Below are positions 1 to 5,542 of a stretch of DNA of 5,542 nucleotides, piece after piece. A model generated the notes under the pieces. It was not told the origin of the DNA. It worked only from the letters and a program-made list of their open reading frames with translations, and ran no database searches. Both the position numbers and the translations under genes were made by a program. Position 1 is the stretch's first letter, and each line of letters starts with the position of its first letter. Origin of the DNA: an uncultured Alphaproteobacteria bacterium (GTDB lineage: Bacteria; Pseudomonadota; Alphaproteobacteria; Thalassobaculales; Thalassobaculaceae); assembly GCA_938028645.1 (NCBI GenBank), contig CALIMD010000090.1, forward strand, positions 1 to 5,542, read 5' to 3'.

Positions 1-594
1 CAGTCGCCGTGCTTTTTCATATATCTTAGAGAATGGTTCTGGGGGATAAAGGTGTTCAGACCCACCAGCGCCAATGCCAACAATTCCAAGTGATGTTAGC
101 TCTGCTATTTCATCGAGGGTGCGCGTTGCCTTCTCGGGACCATGATCCCTAACAAGGTCGGGAACTAGCCATATTTCGCATTCACTTACTTTATCGAGGC
201 CTGCTCGAATAGCTTCAGCAATCCCTGCAGTTGTCATCGTGGTGTTTTCTGTGAAGCGCGATGGAGAAAAAAATATTTCAGCATATAGTATGTTTTGACG
301 TGCTAAGTCTTCTGCCACTGCCTCGGCTATAAACAAAAAGTCATCATACGTCCTTAAGAAATTATTTTTCCAAATCCAGGCCTCTATAAATGCTGGGAAG
401 TTTGGATATGTTAGTCGTGATTTTAAAGATCCGCGATCTGGCACAGATTCGTCACCGCCATATTTAACTATCAACTCCCAAAGAGCATCTAGAGGTATGG
501 CTCCTTCCAAGTGGAGATGTAATTCCGCCTTTGGTATTCGGTGCAACCAATCTATATCGATTTGTGTATTAGAGGCAGTTTTTGTGTTAATCAT
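1..594 (-). CDS. Adenosine/adenine deaminase-family metal-dependent hydrolase (partial, N-terminal 198 residues)
   Basis: The gene starts at ATG 594-592 and stays open to the window edge, giving 198 residues of a family usually about 330-350 long; the C-terminal half is missing. Seen: IPKAELHLHLEGAI (residues 20-33) carries the HxH zinc ligands (H26, H28) of the adenosine deaminase superfamily. YAEIFFSP (104-111) is the family's third-strand motif. GIGAGGSE (173-180) matches the position of GIDLAGDE in true adenosine deaminases; the Gly expected to contact the purine is kept, but the first Asp is Gly and the later Asp is Ser. The following PPEPFSKIYEKAR looks more like the adenine-deaminase-like branch. 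The catalytic HAGE, the later zinc-binding His and the Asp pair would lie beyond the edge. It probably deaminates a purine or purine-like amine in the cytoplasm, but the exact substrate is open. Its ATG overlaps the Rieske stop by 4 bp (ATGA) and has no Shine-Dalgarno, which points to translational coupling. Confidence 0.9.
   Translation of the reverse strand, partial: MINTKTASNTQIDIDWLHRIPKAELHLHLEGAIPLDALWELIVKYGGDESVPDRGSLKSRLTYPNFPAFIEAWIWKNNFLRTYDDFLFIAEAVAEDLARQNILYAEIFFSPSRFTENTTMTTAGIAEAIRAGLDKVSECEIWLVPDLVRDHGPEKATRTLDEIAELTSLGIVGIGAGGSEHLYPPEPFSKIYEKARRL
591..594 (-). promoter_or_regulatory. ATGA stop-start overlap coupling Rieske and deaminase translation
   Basis: The Rieske stop TGA (593-591) shares bases with the deaminase start ATG (594-592). 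No Shine-Dalgarno precedes the deaminase ATG, so ribosomes finishing the Rieske protein probably reinitiate there. This is good evidence that the two proteins are made together. Confidence 0.7.
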
Positions 595-1004
595 AAATGA
601 ACAACGACATAATTATCTTCGATGGCTACATTAAATGTCTCTGCCTCGTAGGCCTCCTCAATAACCTCAGACCCTGTTTTGGTATCGATATTATATTGAG
701 TAGCTTTTATTTTCTCTGGTTCACATCGCGATTTCCCAGTTCGTATATCAAATTCCCATCCGTGCCAGGCACAGCGAATGATTTCATTACTGCGAGTAAA
801 ATTATATTGACCAGGTCTATCGGACTCCACAAGTCCAACAAGCTGTCCCTTGCATAAACTAGCGCCTTGGTGTGGGCAACGGTCTAGAATGCCAAAATAG
901 TCACCGTCCAGATTGAATATTAGGATTGGTCTTCCGCGGACGTTAACTAACTTTCGTTGCCCGGGAAGTATCTCGTTGGCAGTTGCTACAACATATTTAC
1001 CCAT
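591..1004 (-). CDS. Small Rieske [2Fe-2S] protein
   Basis: This is a 137-residue single-domain protein with no signal peptide or membrane segment, so it is probably a cytoplasmic electron carrier. Seen: the first cluster motif CPHQGASL has C43 and H45; the second, CAWHGWEFDIRTG, has C78 and H81. These are the two Cys and two His that ligate a Rieske cluster. The DGDYFGILDRCPH lead-in and the C-terminal strand NYVVVHL are typical of Rieske ferredoxin-like domains. Between H45 and C78 lie 32 residues, about twice the spacing in ordinary Rieske ferredoxins and ring-hydroxylating oxygenases; the extra loop includes ESDRPGQYNF. There is no catalytic oxygenase domain, and no large oxygenase subunit or reductase in the window, so its redox partner is unknown. 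The start lies 13 bp after the stop of amidohydrolase A, and the gap (AACTGAAAAAATT) has no clear Shine-Dalgarno. Its stop overlaps the deaminase start. Confidence 0.93.
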   Translation of the reverse strand: MGKYVVATANEILPGQRKLVNVRGRPILIFNLDGDYFGILDRCPHQGASLCKGQLVGLVESDRPGQYNFTRSNEIIRCAWHGWEFDIRTGKSRCEPEKIKATQYNIDTKTGSEVIEEAYEAETFNVAIEDNYVVVHL

Positions 1005-1017
1005 AATTTTTTCAGTT

Positions 1018-2124
1018 TTAGTTTAAATTATATAGTTCCAGTGCGTTTTTAAGAAAAAATGCTTCTTTTTGCTCTTTGCCTATTCGTATTGGCAATGCGC
1101 GACTGGGTTCATCAAAATCCCAGTGTGGATAATCGGTTGCAAAGAGTAATTTTTCCCAACCAATCCACTCTATCGTATCGAGCAGATGCTCCCGCGGTTC
1201 CGGTTCTTCCATTGGTTGTGTTGTTAACCACACGTGCTGCCGAATTAATTCTGAAGGGGGTCGTGTTACATGGGGTATTTCTCCCCTCATTCTGTTCCAG
1301 AGTTTATCGAGACGCCATGATAATGCGGGTAACCAAGCAAAACCCGCCTCCACTAAAATAAGTTTCAGCGTCGGAAAGCGCTCAAAAACTCCCTCAAAAA
1401 CCATACTTGTGAGTAACGATTGCGTGTTTTCGGCATGTCCAACCATTTCTTCGATATAGAAGGATGGCCACCCACCACCTGTTACTGGGGCTCCACCATA
1501 CCCAAACGCATGGACAGCAACCGGGAGATTAGCTCTGCATGCAGCCTCAAATATTGGCCAATATTTTCTTTGTCCAAGTGGCTCTGCTGTTCGGCTCAAT
1601 AAAAGAATTTGAGCAAAATTATTATCTCCACCCCATAAGTCGATCTCTTTAACTGATGCCAGAGGGTCTTCATAAGGGACCATTAAGGAAGCCTTTAATC
1701 GTGATTCCTTTGAAGTCCATTCTGCTATTTGCCAATGATTAACAGCATTACAGTAGGCAGCAGAAAAATCCTGGTTCTGAACACCCTGACCACAACTTAA
1801 TGGATTGAGTACTCCCAATTGAACATTGTTAGGATCGAGATGCTGGCTCCTCATGAAGTCTAGATCACTGCCAGGCTTTCCTCCCCCAGGAGGATATGCG
1901 TCACGTCGCGCTGCGTTGGGTTGCCCCTTTGGGAAAGCGGGGCCAGTTGGAAACCCTTGGCGATAAATTATTCCATAAGTTTCCATATAGTCCTGCCATC
2001 GTTTTGATAGGTAGGGATATATCTCAACAGGTACTGATTTTGGTGTTGGGTGTATATCGCAGTCCGCTATAGCTAAATTGATCTTTTGACCGGTGGTGAC
2101 GCGTTCCATCACTTGAATATTCAT
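1018..2124 (-). CDS. Amidohydrolase family protein A (amidohydrolase 2 / COG2159 type)
   Basis: The 368-residue protein is a full-length TIM-barrel member of the amidohydrolase-2 group (ACMSD, gamma-resorcylate decarboxylase and related hydrolases/decarboxylases). Seen: DCDIHP at 21-26 (D23, H25) holds the N-terminal metal-ligand position; PVAVHAFG (H205) is the mid-barrel His; LKLILVEAGFAWLP (254-266, with E259) stands where many relatives have a His; FATDYPHWDFD (D331, H334) holds the C-terminal catalytic/metal Asp. A Gly/Pro-rich stretch, RRDAYPPGGGKPGSD (73-87), is absent from the neighbouring paralogue B. By family knowledge it acts on a carboxylated ring or an amide-like substrate, but the reaction cannot be told from sequence. 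The ATG at 2124 is preceded by GGGAG at 6 nt; an internal Met at residue 6 has no such site. It follows paralogue B by 23 bp and precedes the Rieske gene by 13 bp, so it is a central operon member. It could equally be a subunit working with B. Confidence 0.92.
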   Translation of the reverse strand: MNIQVMERVTTGQKINLAIADCDIHPTPKSVPVEIYPYLSKRWQDYMETYGIIYRQGFPTGPAFPKGQPNAARRDAYPPGGGKPGSDLDFMRSQHLDPNNVQLGVLNPLSCGQGVQNQDFSAAYCNAVNHWQIAEWTSKESRLKASLMVPYEDPLASVKEIDLWGGDNNFAQILLLSRTAEPLGQRKYWPIFEAACRANLPVAVHAFGYGGAPVTGGGWPSFYIEEMVGHAENTQSLLTSMVFEGVFERFPTLKLILVEAGFAWLPALSWRLDKLWNRMRGEIPHVTRPPSELIRQHVWLTTQPMEEPEPREHLLDTIEWIGWEKLLFATDYPHWDFDEPSRALPIRIGKEQKEAFFLKNALELYNLN

Positions 2125-2130
2125 ATTACT

Positions 2131-2135
2131 CTCCC
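2131..2135 (-). promoter_or_regulatory. Shine-Dalgarno of amidohydrolase A
   Basis: GGGAG lies 6 nt before the ATG at 2124 and is the strongest ribosome-binding site in the window. It fixes the 2124 start over the in-frame Met at residue 6. It lies in the 23-bp gap after amidohydrolase B. Confidence 0.75.
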
Positions 2136-2147
2136 GAGATCGAGATA

Positions 2148-3212
2148 TTATTGTAGCCTAGGATACGTGTTTTTGGGATTGTCTACCATTATTTTTCTCG
2201 CTAAGTCCCGAGAAATCCCCTCCGGAATAACGTCAACGCCGTCAAATTGCCAATGCGGATAGTCGGTTGAGAAAATAATCATCTCATCTGAGCCCATATG
2301 ATCCATTAATCGCTCGAGCTGTTCCGAGGTGGGCGGCGCGTCTACAGGTTGCAGTGTTAAACGAATATGATCTCGAGCAATCTCGGTTGGAGTTCGGTCT
2401 ACCCATGGAATTTCGGCGCGTAGTCCGCGCCAAAATTTTGTCAGTCTCCATAAATGGGCTGGTAACCATGAAAATCCCGACTCTGCAAGGACTACCTTTA
2501 AATCTGGATATTCTGAAAAAACACCTTCGCAGATGAAACTTGAAACCATATTGTGAAAGGCGGGTGCCTGTGATGCATAATCTTCAGCATAGTAAGAAGG
2601 CCAGCCAACCGATGTTACTGGATGTTTGTATGCGCTCCCTGCATGCACACAGATTGGCATATTATGACGTTGGGCTGCCGCGTAAATTGGCCAATACGAT
2701 CTCCTTCCCAATGGTTTTTCGTCCATTACCAGCATTAAAATGGATACAAAACGGGGGTCAGAGGCCACTCTCTCGATTTCGGCGACAGCCATCTCAGAGT
2801 TTTGGGTTGGGATCACAATTGAAGCTCGTAGCCTTGGATCTTTATTCAGTAACTCGGCAACCATCCAGTCGTTAACGGCTGAAGCGAAAGCTGCGGCCAA
2901 ATCTTCGCTCATCAGCAATTGGACGCCGTATAAGCAGTTACAGATTGCAATGCTAGTCTGAAATGTATCTAACGCTTGGGTTGAGATTGTATTGGCGTCC
3001 GCAGCAGGCATTCCCAATTTTGGTCGCCAGTCTGGTCTGGCGGTTAGGGGTGCATTTTTCGGATAGGCTATAGTTTGAAGATCATGAACGCCACGTTGCG
3101 ATATGGTATCGCGCCAATGATCACTAAAATAAGGCAGAAGCGCCTCGATATTTGGCACAGACGGATGAATGTCACAATCTATTGCACCTTTCGTCATTAT
3201 CGAGGAACCCAT
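2148..3212 (-). CDS. Amidohydrolase family protein B (amidohydrolase 2 / COG2159 type), paralogue of A
   Basis: The 354-residue TIM-barrel amidohydrolase is clearly homologous to the next gene along its whole length. Shared blocks are DCDIHP (12-17; D14, H16), the YWPIY helix (173-177), PICVHAGS (H190), the GWPSYYAED stretch, LKVVLAESGFSWLPAHLWRL (238-257, E244) and FSTDYPHWQFD (D317, H320). It differs mainly in the N-terminal third: the Gly/Pro-rich segment of A is replaced by DWRPKLGMPAADA. The same metal-site set (D-x-H, H, E, D) is kept, so B is unlikely to be a dead copy. The start at 3212 is supported by AGGA (3226-3223) 10 nt upstream; Met6 is an alternative start with no visible ribosome-binding site. 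It is the first gene after the 143-bp gap and so probably the first gene of the four-gene operon. The substrate is unknown. A and B may catalyse successive steps or form a hetero-oligomer. Confidence 0.91.
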   Translation of the reverse strand: MGSSIMTKGAIDCDIHPSVPNIEALLPYFSDHWRDTISQRGVHDLQTIAYPKNAPLTARPDWRPKLGMPAADANTISTQALDTFQTSIAICNCLYGVQLLMSEDLAAAFASAVNDWMVAELLNKDPRLRASIVIPTQNSEMAVAEIERVASDPRFVSILMLVMDEKPLGRRSYWPIYAAAQRHNMPICVHAGSAYKHPVTSVGWPSYYAEDYASQAPAFHNMVSSFICEGVFSEYPDLKVVLAESGFSWLPAHLWRLTKFWRGLRAEIPWVDRTPTEIARDHIRLTLQPVDAPPTSEQLERLMDHMGSDEMIIFSTDYPHWQFDGVDVIPEGISRDLARKIMVDNPKNTYPRLQ

Positions 3213-3250
3213 TATTTTTTATTCCTAATTTGTTATTTCTAATTTTTGCG

Positions 3251-3283
3251 ATATTTGTCTTTGTGGCTTTATTTGTCAAATAT
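3251..3283. repeat. Short inverted and direct repeats in the gap (possible operator)
   Basis: ATATTTG (3251-3257) and CAAATAT (3277-3283) form a perfect 7-bp inverted repeat with a 19-bp centre. In addition ATTTGTC occurs twice in direct orientation (3253-3259 and 3271-3277), starts 18 bp apart. They overlap the TTGACA hexamer, where a repressor could act. In AT-rich DNA chance is a serious alternative. Confidence 0.25.
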
Positions 3284-3310
3284 TCAATCTAAGCTATTTC
3301 TTACGGTCAA
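3251..3310 (-). promoter_or_regulatory. Candidate promoter region for the amidohydrolase-Rieske-deaminase operon
   Basis: Two overlapping sigma70-like arrangements lie on the minus strand in the AT-rich gap upstream of amidohydrolase B. One is a perfect TTGACA (3279-3274) with a 17-nt spacer to AAATAT (3256-3251), a weak -10. The other is TTGACC (3310-3305) with a 17-nt spacer to TTGAAT (3287-3282), matching 4 of 6 bases of TATAAT. Either would give a short leader. In AT-rich DNA such matches arise by chance, so this is a suggestion resting mainly on the position and the perfect -35. Confidence 0.35.
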
Positions 3311-3355
3311 CTATTCACCTATTTCAGAAAGCTTATGCCGCAGCGTCTGAATGTT

Positions 3356-4198
3356 TCATACAGGAGCGTCGCCTTTCACAACGACGCGATGGACCGATCT
3401 TTTTTCTTTTGCGGCATCATATGGCTCGACGCAGTGCATCGTGCATCGATTATCCCACATTAGGACATCATCTATTTGCCATTTGTGACGGTATATCAAA
3501 TCTTGTTTTGTGGCGTGAGCCTCTAGGTCGGCAAGTACAGTTTCCCCTTCCTTCAATTTCATACCAAGGATATGGCTAGAATGGTTGCCTATATAGAGCG
3601 ATTTTTTTCCTGTTTCGGGATGTGTTCGAACGATAGGGTGTTTGACGGGGGGAGCTGCCTTGATTTCGTCCGGTGTGGCGGGTCGTTCATTGGATTTTTC
3701 TCTACTCCGAACCCAGTCGTGAACTGCAAATAGGTTGTCGATACCTTTTTTCATATTTTCCGAGAGCTTATCATAAGCGCGGGTCATATCGGCAAACAAA
3801 GTATCACCTCCGACCCGAGCGATTTCGGGCGAACGCAAGATTGTGGTTAAAGAAGGTGTTGCTGTATATGATTTATCTGTGTGCCAAACTTGCGTGCCTT
3901 TTTCGGGATGGTCTCCAGTTGTTTCACCATTAGGTTTTACGTTTGAAAAAACCTGTACAGACGGTAGTGCTTTGTGTCGAGTTGATTTGTTAATATGTCC
4001 ATCCAGCTCTCCAAACAACATTCCAAATGTCTGATGAGCTTCGTCGTCCAGGGGTTGGTTGCGGAATATTAGTACCTTATGCTTTAAAAATGCTTCATGG
4101 ATAATTTTGAATTGCTGCTTATTAACGCCGTTCTTTATATCGATGCCATCTATTTCAGCGGCAAAAGAATTTTCGAAAGGCTTCACCGTTATTTGCAT
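3356..4198 (-). CDS. TauD/TfdA-family Fe(II)/2-oxoglutarate-dependent dioxygenase
   Basis: The 280-residue protein (from ATG 4198) matches the usual length of TauD/TfdA enzymes, which couple decarboxylation of 2-oxoglutarate to hydroxylation of a substrate, often breaking a C-S or C-O bond. Seen: the iron facial triad is H106-x-D108 in VWHTDKSY and distal H255 in WDNRCTMHCVEPYD; R267 and R271 in KRSVHRVVV fit the 2-oxoglutarate-binding arginines; TTIL (near 118-121) and GGDT (130-133) are typical core motifs. There is no signal peptide, so it is cytoplasmic. The frame extends upstream to a TTG at 4210, but the ATG at 4198 has GAGA 6 nt before it and the TTG has none, so the ATG is preferred. 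It lies 95 bp after the Mo enzyme and 143 bp before amidohydrolase B, so it may or may not belong to the same transcript. The true substrate (taurine, another sulfonate, an aryloxyacetate or something else) cannot be assigned from these motifs. Confidence 0.93.
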   Translation of the reverse strand: MQITVKPFENSFAAEIDGIDIKNGVNKQQFKIIHEAFLKHKVLIFRNQPLDDEAHQTFGMLFGELDGHINKSTRHKALPSVQVFSNVKPNGETTGDHPEKGTQVWHTDKSYTATPSLTTILRSPEIARVGGDTLFADMTRAYDKLSENMKKGIDNLFAVHDWVRSREKSNERPATPDEIKAAPPVKHPIVRTHPETGKKSLYIGNHSSHILGMKLKEGETVLADLEAHATKQDLIYRHKWQIDDVLMWDNRCTMHCVEPYDAAKEKRSVHRVVVKGDAPV

Positions 4199-4204
4199 CT
4201 GTTT

Positions 4205-4208
4205 TCTC
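4205..4208 (-). promoter_or_regulatory. Shine-Dalgarno-like site that decides the dioxygenase start
   Basis: GAGA sits 6 nt before the ATG at 4198. The longer frame's TTG at 4210 lies directly upstream of this site and has no purine-rich site of its own, so the ATG is the more likely start. Confidence 0.5.
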
Positions 4209-4293
4209 AATTCGAATAATAAGTTGTCTAAAATTCAGAGATTTATATCACAAATAAACAATATTGGGATCGCTAACATGATTGAAAATACTA

Positions 4294-5541
4294 TCAACTT
4301 GCTGCTTTTTTTGTGACTTTACAGAGTAACGATTTCAAATTTGTTTGCTCGGAAATGGGGTCTCTTTGTGTTTTGTCAGTTAAGAAGTTGACGGGACGCC
4401 ACGGGTTGAACGGTTGCCGTTCTCCCCAGCCAATTGGTAAAAAAACCGCATGTCTTCGAATTCCAGGGAACACCCATGCCTTGGCCTGTATAGCGCCGTG
4501 TTTACTCTCTACCTCGATGAGGTCTCCGTCTTGTATAGAAAGTTCTCCAGCAGTGGTAGGATGGATTTGAGCATACAAGTCGGGCCACATCTCTTGGGCC
4601 TGCCAGGAATAATGTGTCCAGCTATGGAAATGAGGAGCAGCAGGTCTTCCAGTTAATAATTCAAGCCAAAACCCTTCAGATCTAATCCGTTGACCGGGTT
4701 GAGCCTCCTCGGGTTGAACTATCCTACCAGTCACAGCCATTCCCCCGGATGCAAAAGGGCCTAAAATTCCGTCCGATCCGTCATCATCTATAATCTCCAT
4801 GTGAGCCATATCGATTAGACTTTCGCGTTCACCATAAAATTCTGGATATGCAGTCAGTCCATATGGTTCAAACTTTGCGTTCAATTCTTCTGTCCAGAAT
4901 TCAAGCTTACCACTTTTTGTTGGAAACCTGTGACCCTCCGGAGCCCCCGCTGCTGTTGTTCCCTCCAGGTATAGGGTTTGAATTTCTGGTGCGTCTTCAC
5001 TCGGCACCGGAAATCGCACCCAACGATAAGGGTTTGAATGCAGCCGTTTTTGTGTAACGCCCCGTAATTGTATATTGCTTATTAACGCTTCATCCCAAAA
5101 TTTTCTCGGGTCCTTCCAATCTTCCAGAAGTACATCTTGGAACCCAAAACGTTTTCCCAATTCGATCCATATCCAACCATCAGGTTTTGCTTCACCGGGA
5201 GCCTCCATCATCTTATCAATCCATACAATTCGACGATCTTCGCACGCTCTGCCAACTTCACCTTTTTCAATACCAGTGGCCGCTGGTAAAACATAGTCTG
5301 CCCATGCGCTAGTTTCATTGGGAAAAATATCTATGTGAATTAGAAGTTCTAGAGCGGCTAGGGCTTCGCGGGTTTTATTCTGATCGGGCCACAAAGCCAT
5401 AGGATTGTTATTAACAATCATCGCTTTTAAGTCATAAGGCTTACCCTCCAAGATAGCTTTAGTCCATCCTATGGGGCTCGTTCTCAGCTTCGGCTTTCTG
5501 ACTGAAGCTAGGCGATCTTCAGGAATGTCCAAATCGATGGG
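4294..5541 (-). CDS. Molybdopterin-dependent oxidoreductase, C-terminal part (5' end outside window)
   Basis: An open frame of 415 residues enters from the right edge with no stop; in-frame codons upstream of the TTG at 5532 (reading PID) continue to the edge, so this is a fragment of a longer catalytic subunit of the DMSO-reductase superfamily (usually 700 residues or more). Seen, in 412-residue numbering from 5532: YDLKAMIVNNNPMALWPD (33-50) and IDIFPNETSAWADYVLPAATGIEKGE (67-92) are the classic third-domain motifs that bind the molybdopterin guanine dinucleotide and mark this superfamily. LLTGRPAAPHFHSW begins the C-terminal molydopterin-binding domain (about 292-406), which includes LSIQDGDLIEVESKHG, a beta-barrel signature. 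An acidic stretch (about 245-280, with DDDGSD and a Gly-rich run) separates the two. The N-terminal Fe-S Cys motif and the Mo ligand are not visible, so substrate class cannot be set. It lies 95 bp upstream of the dioxygenase gene. Confidence 0.92.
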   Translation of the reverse strand, partial: PIDLDIPEDRLASVRKPKLRTSPIGWTKAILEGKPYDLKAMIVNNNPMALWPDQNKTREALAALELLIHIDIFPNETSAWADYVLPAATGIEKGEVGRACEDRRIVWIDKMMEAPGEAKPDGWIWIELGKRFGFQDVLLEDWKDPRKFWDEALISNIQLRGVTQKRLHSNPYRWVRFPVPSEDAPEIQTLYLEGTTAAGAPEGHRFPTKSGKLEFWTEELNAKFEPYGLTAYPEFYGERESLIDMAHMEIIDDDGSDGILGPFASGGMAVTGRIVQPEEAQPGQRIRSEGFWLELLTGRPAAPHFHSWTHYSWQAQEMWPDLYAQIHPTTAGELSIQDGDLIEVESKHGAIQAKAWVFPGIRRHAVFLPIGWGERQPFNPWRPVNFLTDKTQRDPISEQTNLKSLLCKVTKKAAS

Positions 5542-5542
5542 A

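Noticed and set aside
597..857. Plus-strand ORF of 86 codons opposite the Rieske gene
   Set aside because: It lies entirely antisense to a gene with clear Rieske motifs, has no recognisable domain and no ribosome-binding site; it is a shadow frame.
1535..1544. CTGCATGCAG palindrome (SphI-like) in amidohydrolase A
   Set aside because: A 10-bp palindrome within codons, with no supporting context; consistent with chance.
3313..3355. Rho-independent terminator after the dioxygenase stop
   Set aside because: Only a weak CAGA/TCTG pairing can be drawn, with no stable stem or T tract.
4199..4210. N-terminal extension of the dioxygenase to a TTG start at 4210
   Set aside because: It adds only four residues, has no Shine-Dalgarno before it, and would use the GAGA site of the ATG start as coding sequence.
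4199..4293. Promoter (TATAAA near 4240) or terminator between the Mo gene and the dioxygenase gene
   Set aside because: No good -35 hexamer lies at the right distance and no GC-rich hairpin followed by a T run is present; the TATAAA is expected by chance in AT-rich DNA.
4294..5532. Taking the Mo oxidoreductase as a complete 412-residue protein starting at 5532
   Set aside because: The apparent first codon is TTG, the frame stays open to the window edge, and the protein lacks the N-terminal Fe-S and Mo-binding domains; it is a fragment caused by the window boundary.

Overview
The window is a block of six genes, all on the minus strand, with moderate-to-low GC and short intergenic gaps. It is cut at both ends: the gene at the right edge lacks its 5' part and the gene at the left edge lacks its 3' part. 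The gene families (TauD/TfdA-type 2-oxoglutarate dioxygenase, metal-dependent amidohydrolases, Rieske protein, molybdopterin oxidoreductase, adenosine deaminase family) suggest an aerobic heterotrophic proteobacterium, perhaps an environmental alphaproteobacterium. No rRNA or other marker is present, so the taxonomy is inference only.

In transcription order (right to left) the layout is: (1) the C-terminal part of a molybdopterin-dependent oxidoreductase, 5541-4294, open at the window edge; (2) a 95-bp gap; (3) a TauD/TfdA-family dioxygenase, 4198-3356; (4) an AT-rich 143-bp gap at 3213-3355 with promoter-like hexamers and short repeats; (5) amidohydrolase B, 3212-2148; (6) amidohydrolase A, 2124-1018, a tandem paralogue of B; (7) a small Rieske [2Fe-2S] protein, 1004-591; (8) an adenosine/adenine deaminase-family protein starting at 594 and running off the left edge. 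The last four genes are tightly packed (gaps of 23 bp and 13 bp, then a 4-bp ATGA overlap) and look like one operon, probably started from the 143-bp gap.

Taken together this looks like a degradative or salvage cluster. It combines a 2-oxoglutarate oxygenase and a Mo enzyme (oxidation), two COG2159-type amidohydrolases (hydrolysis, decarboxylation or hydration), a Rieske electron carrier and a purine-deaminase-like hydrolase. The substrate cannot be read from the sequence. The conserved-looking unit of two amidohydrolases, Rieske protein and deaminase is the most interesting part. Both amidohydrolases have the same unusual metal-site pattern (D-x-H in place of H-x-H, and Glu where a His is usual), the Rieske protein has a long insertion between its two cluster-binding motifs, and the deaminase has an altered GIGAGGSE motif. 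No mobile elements, CRISPR arrays, tRNAs or convincing terminators were seen. The many plus-strand ORFs are antisense shadows of these genes.
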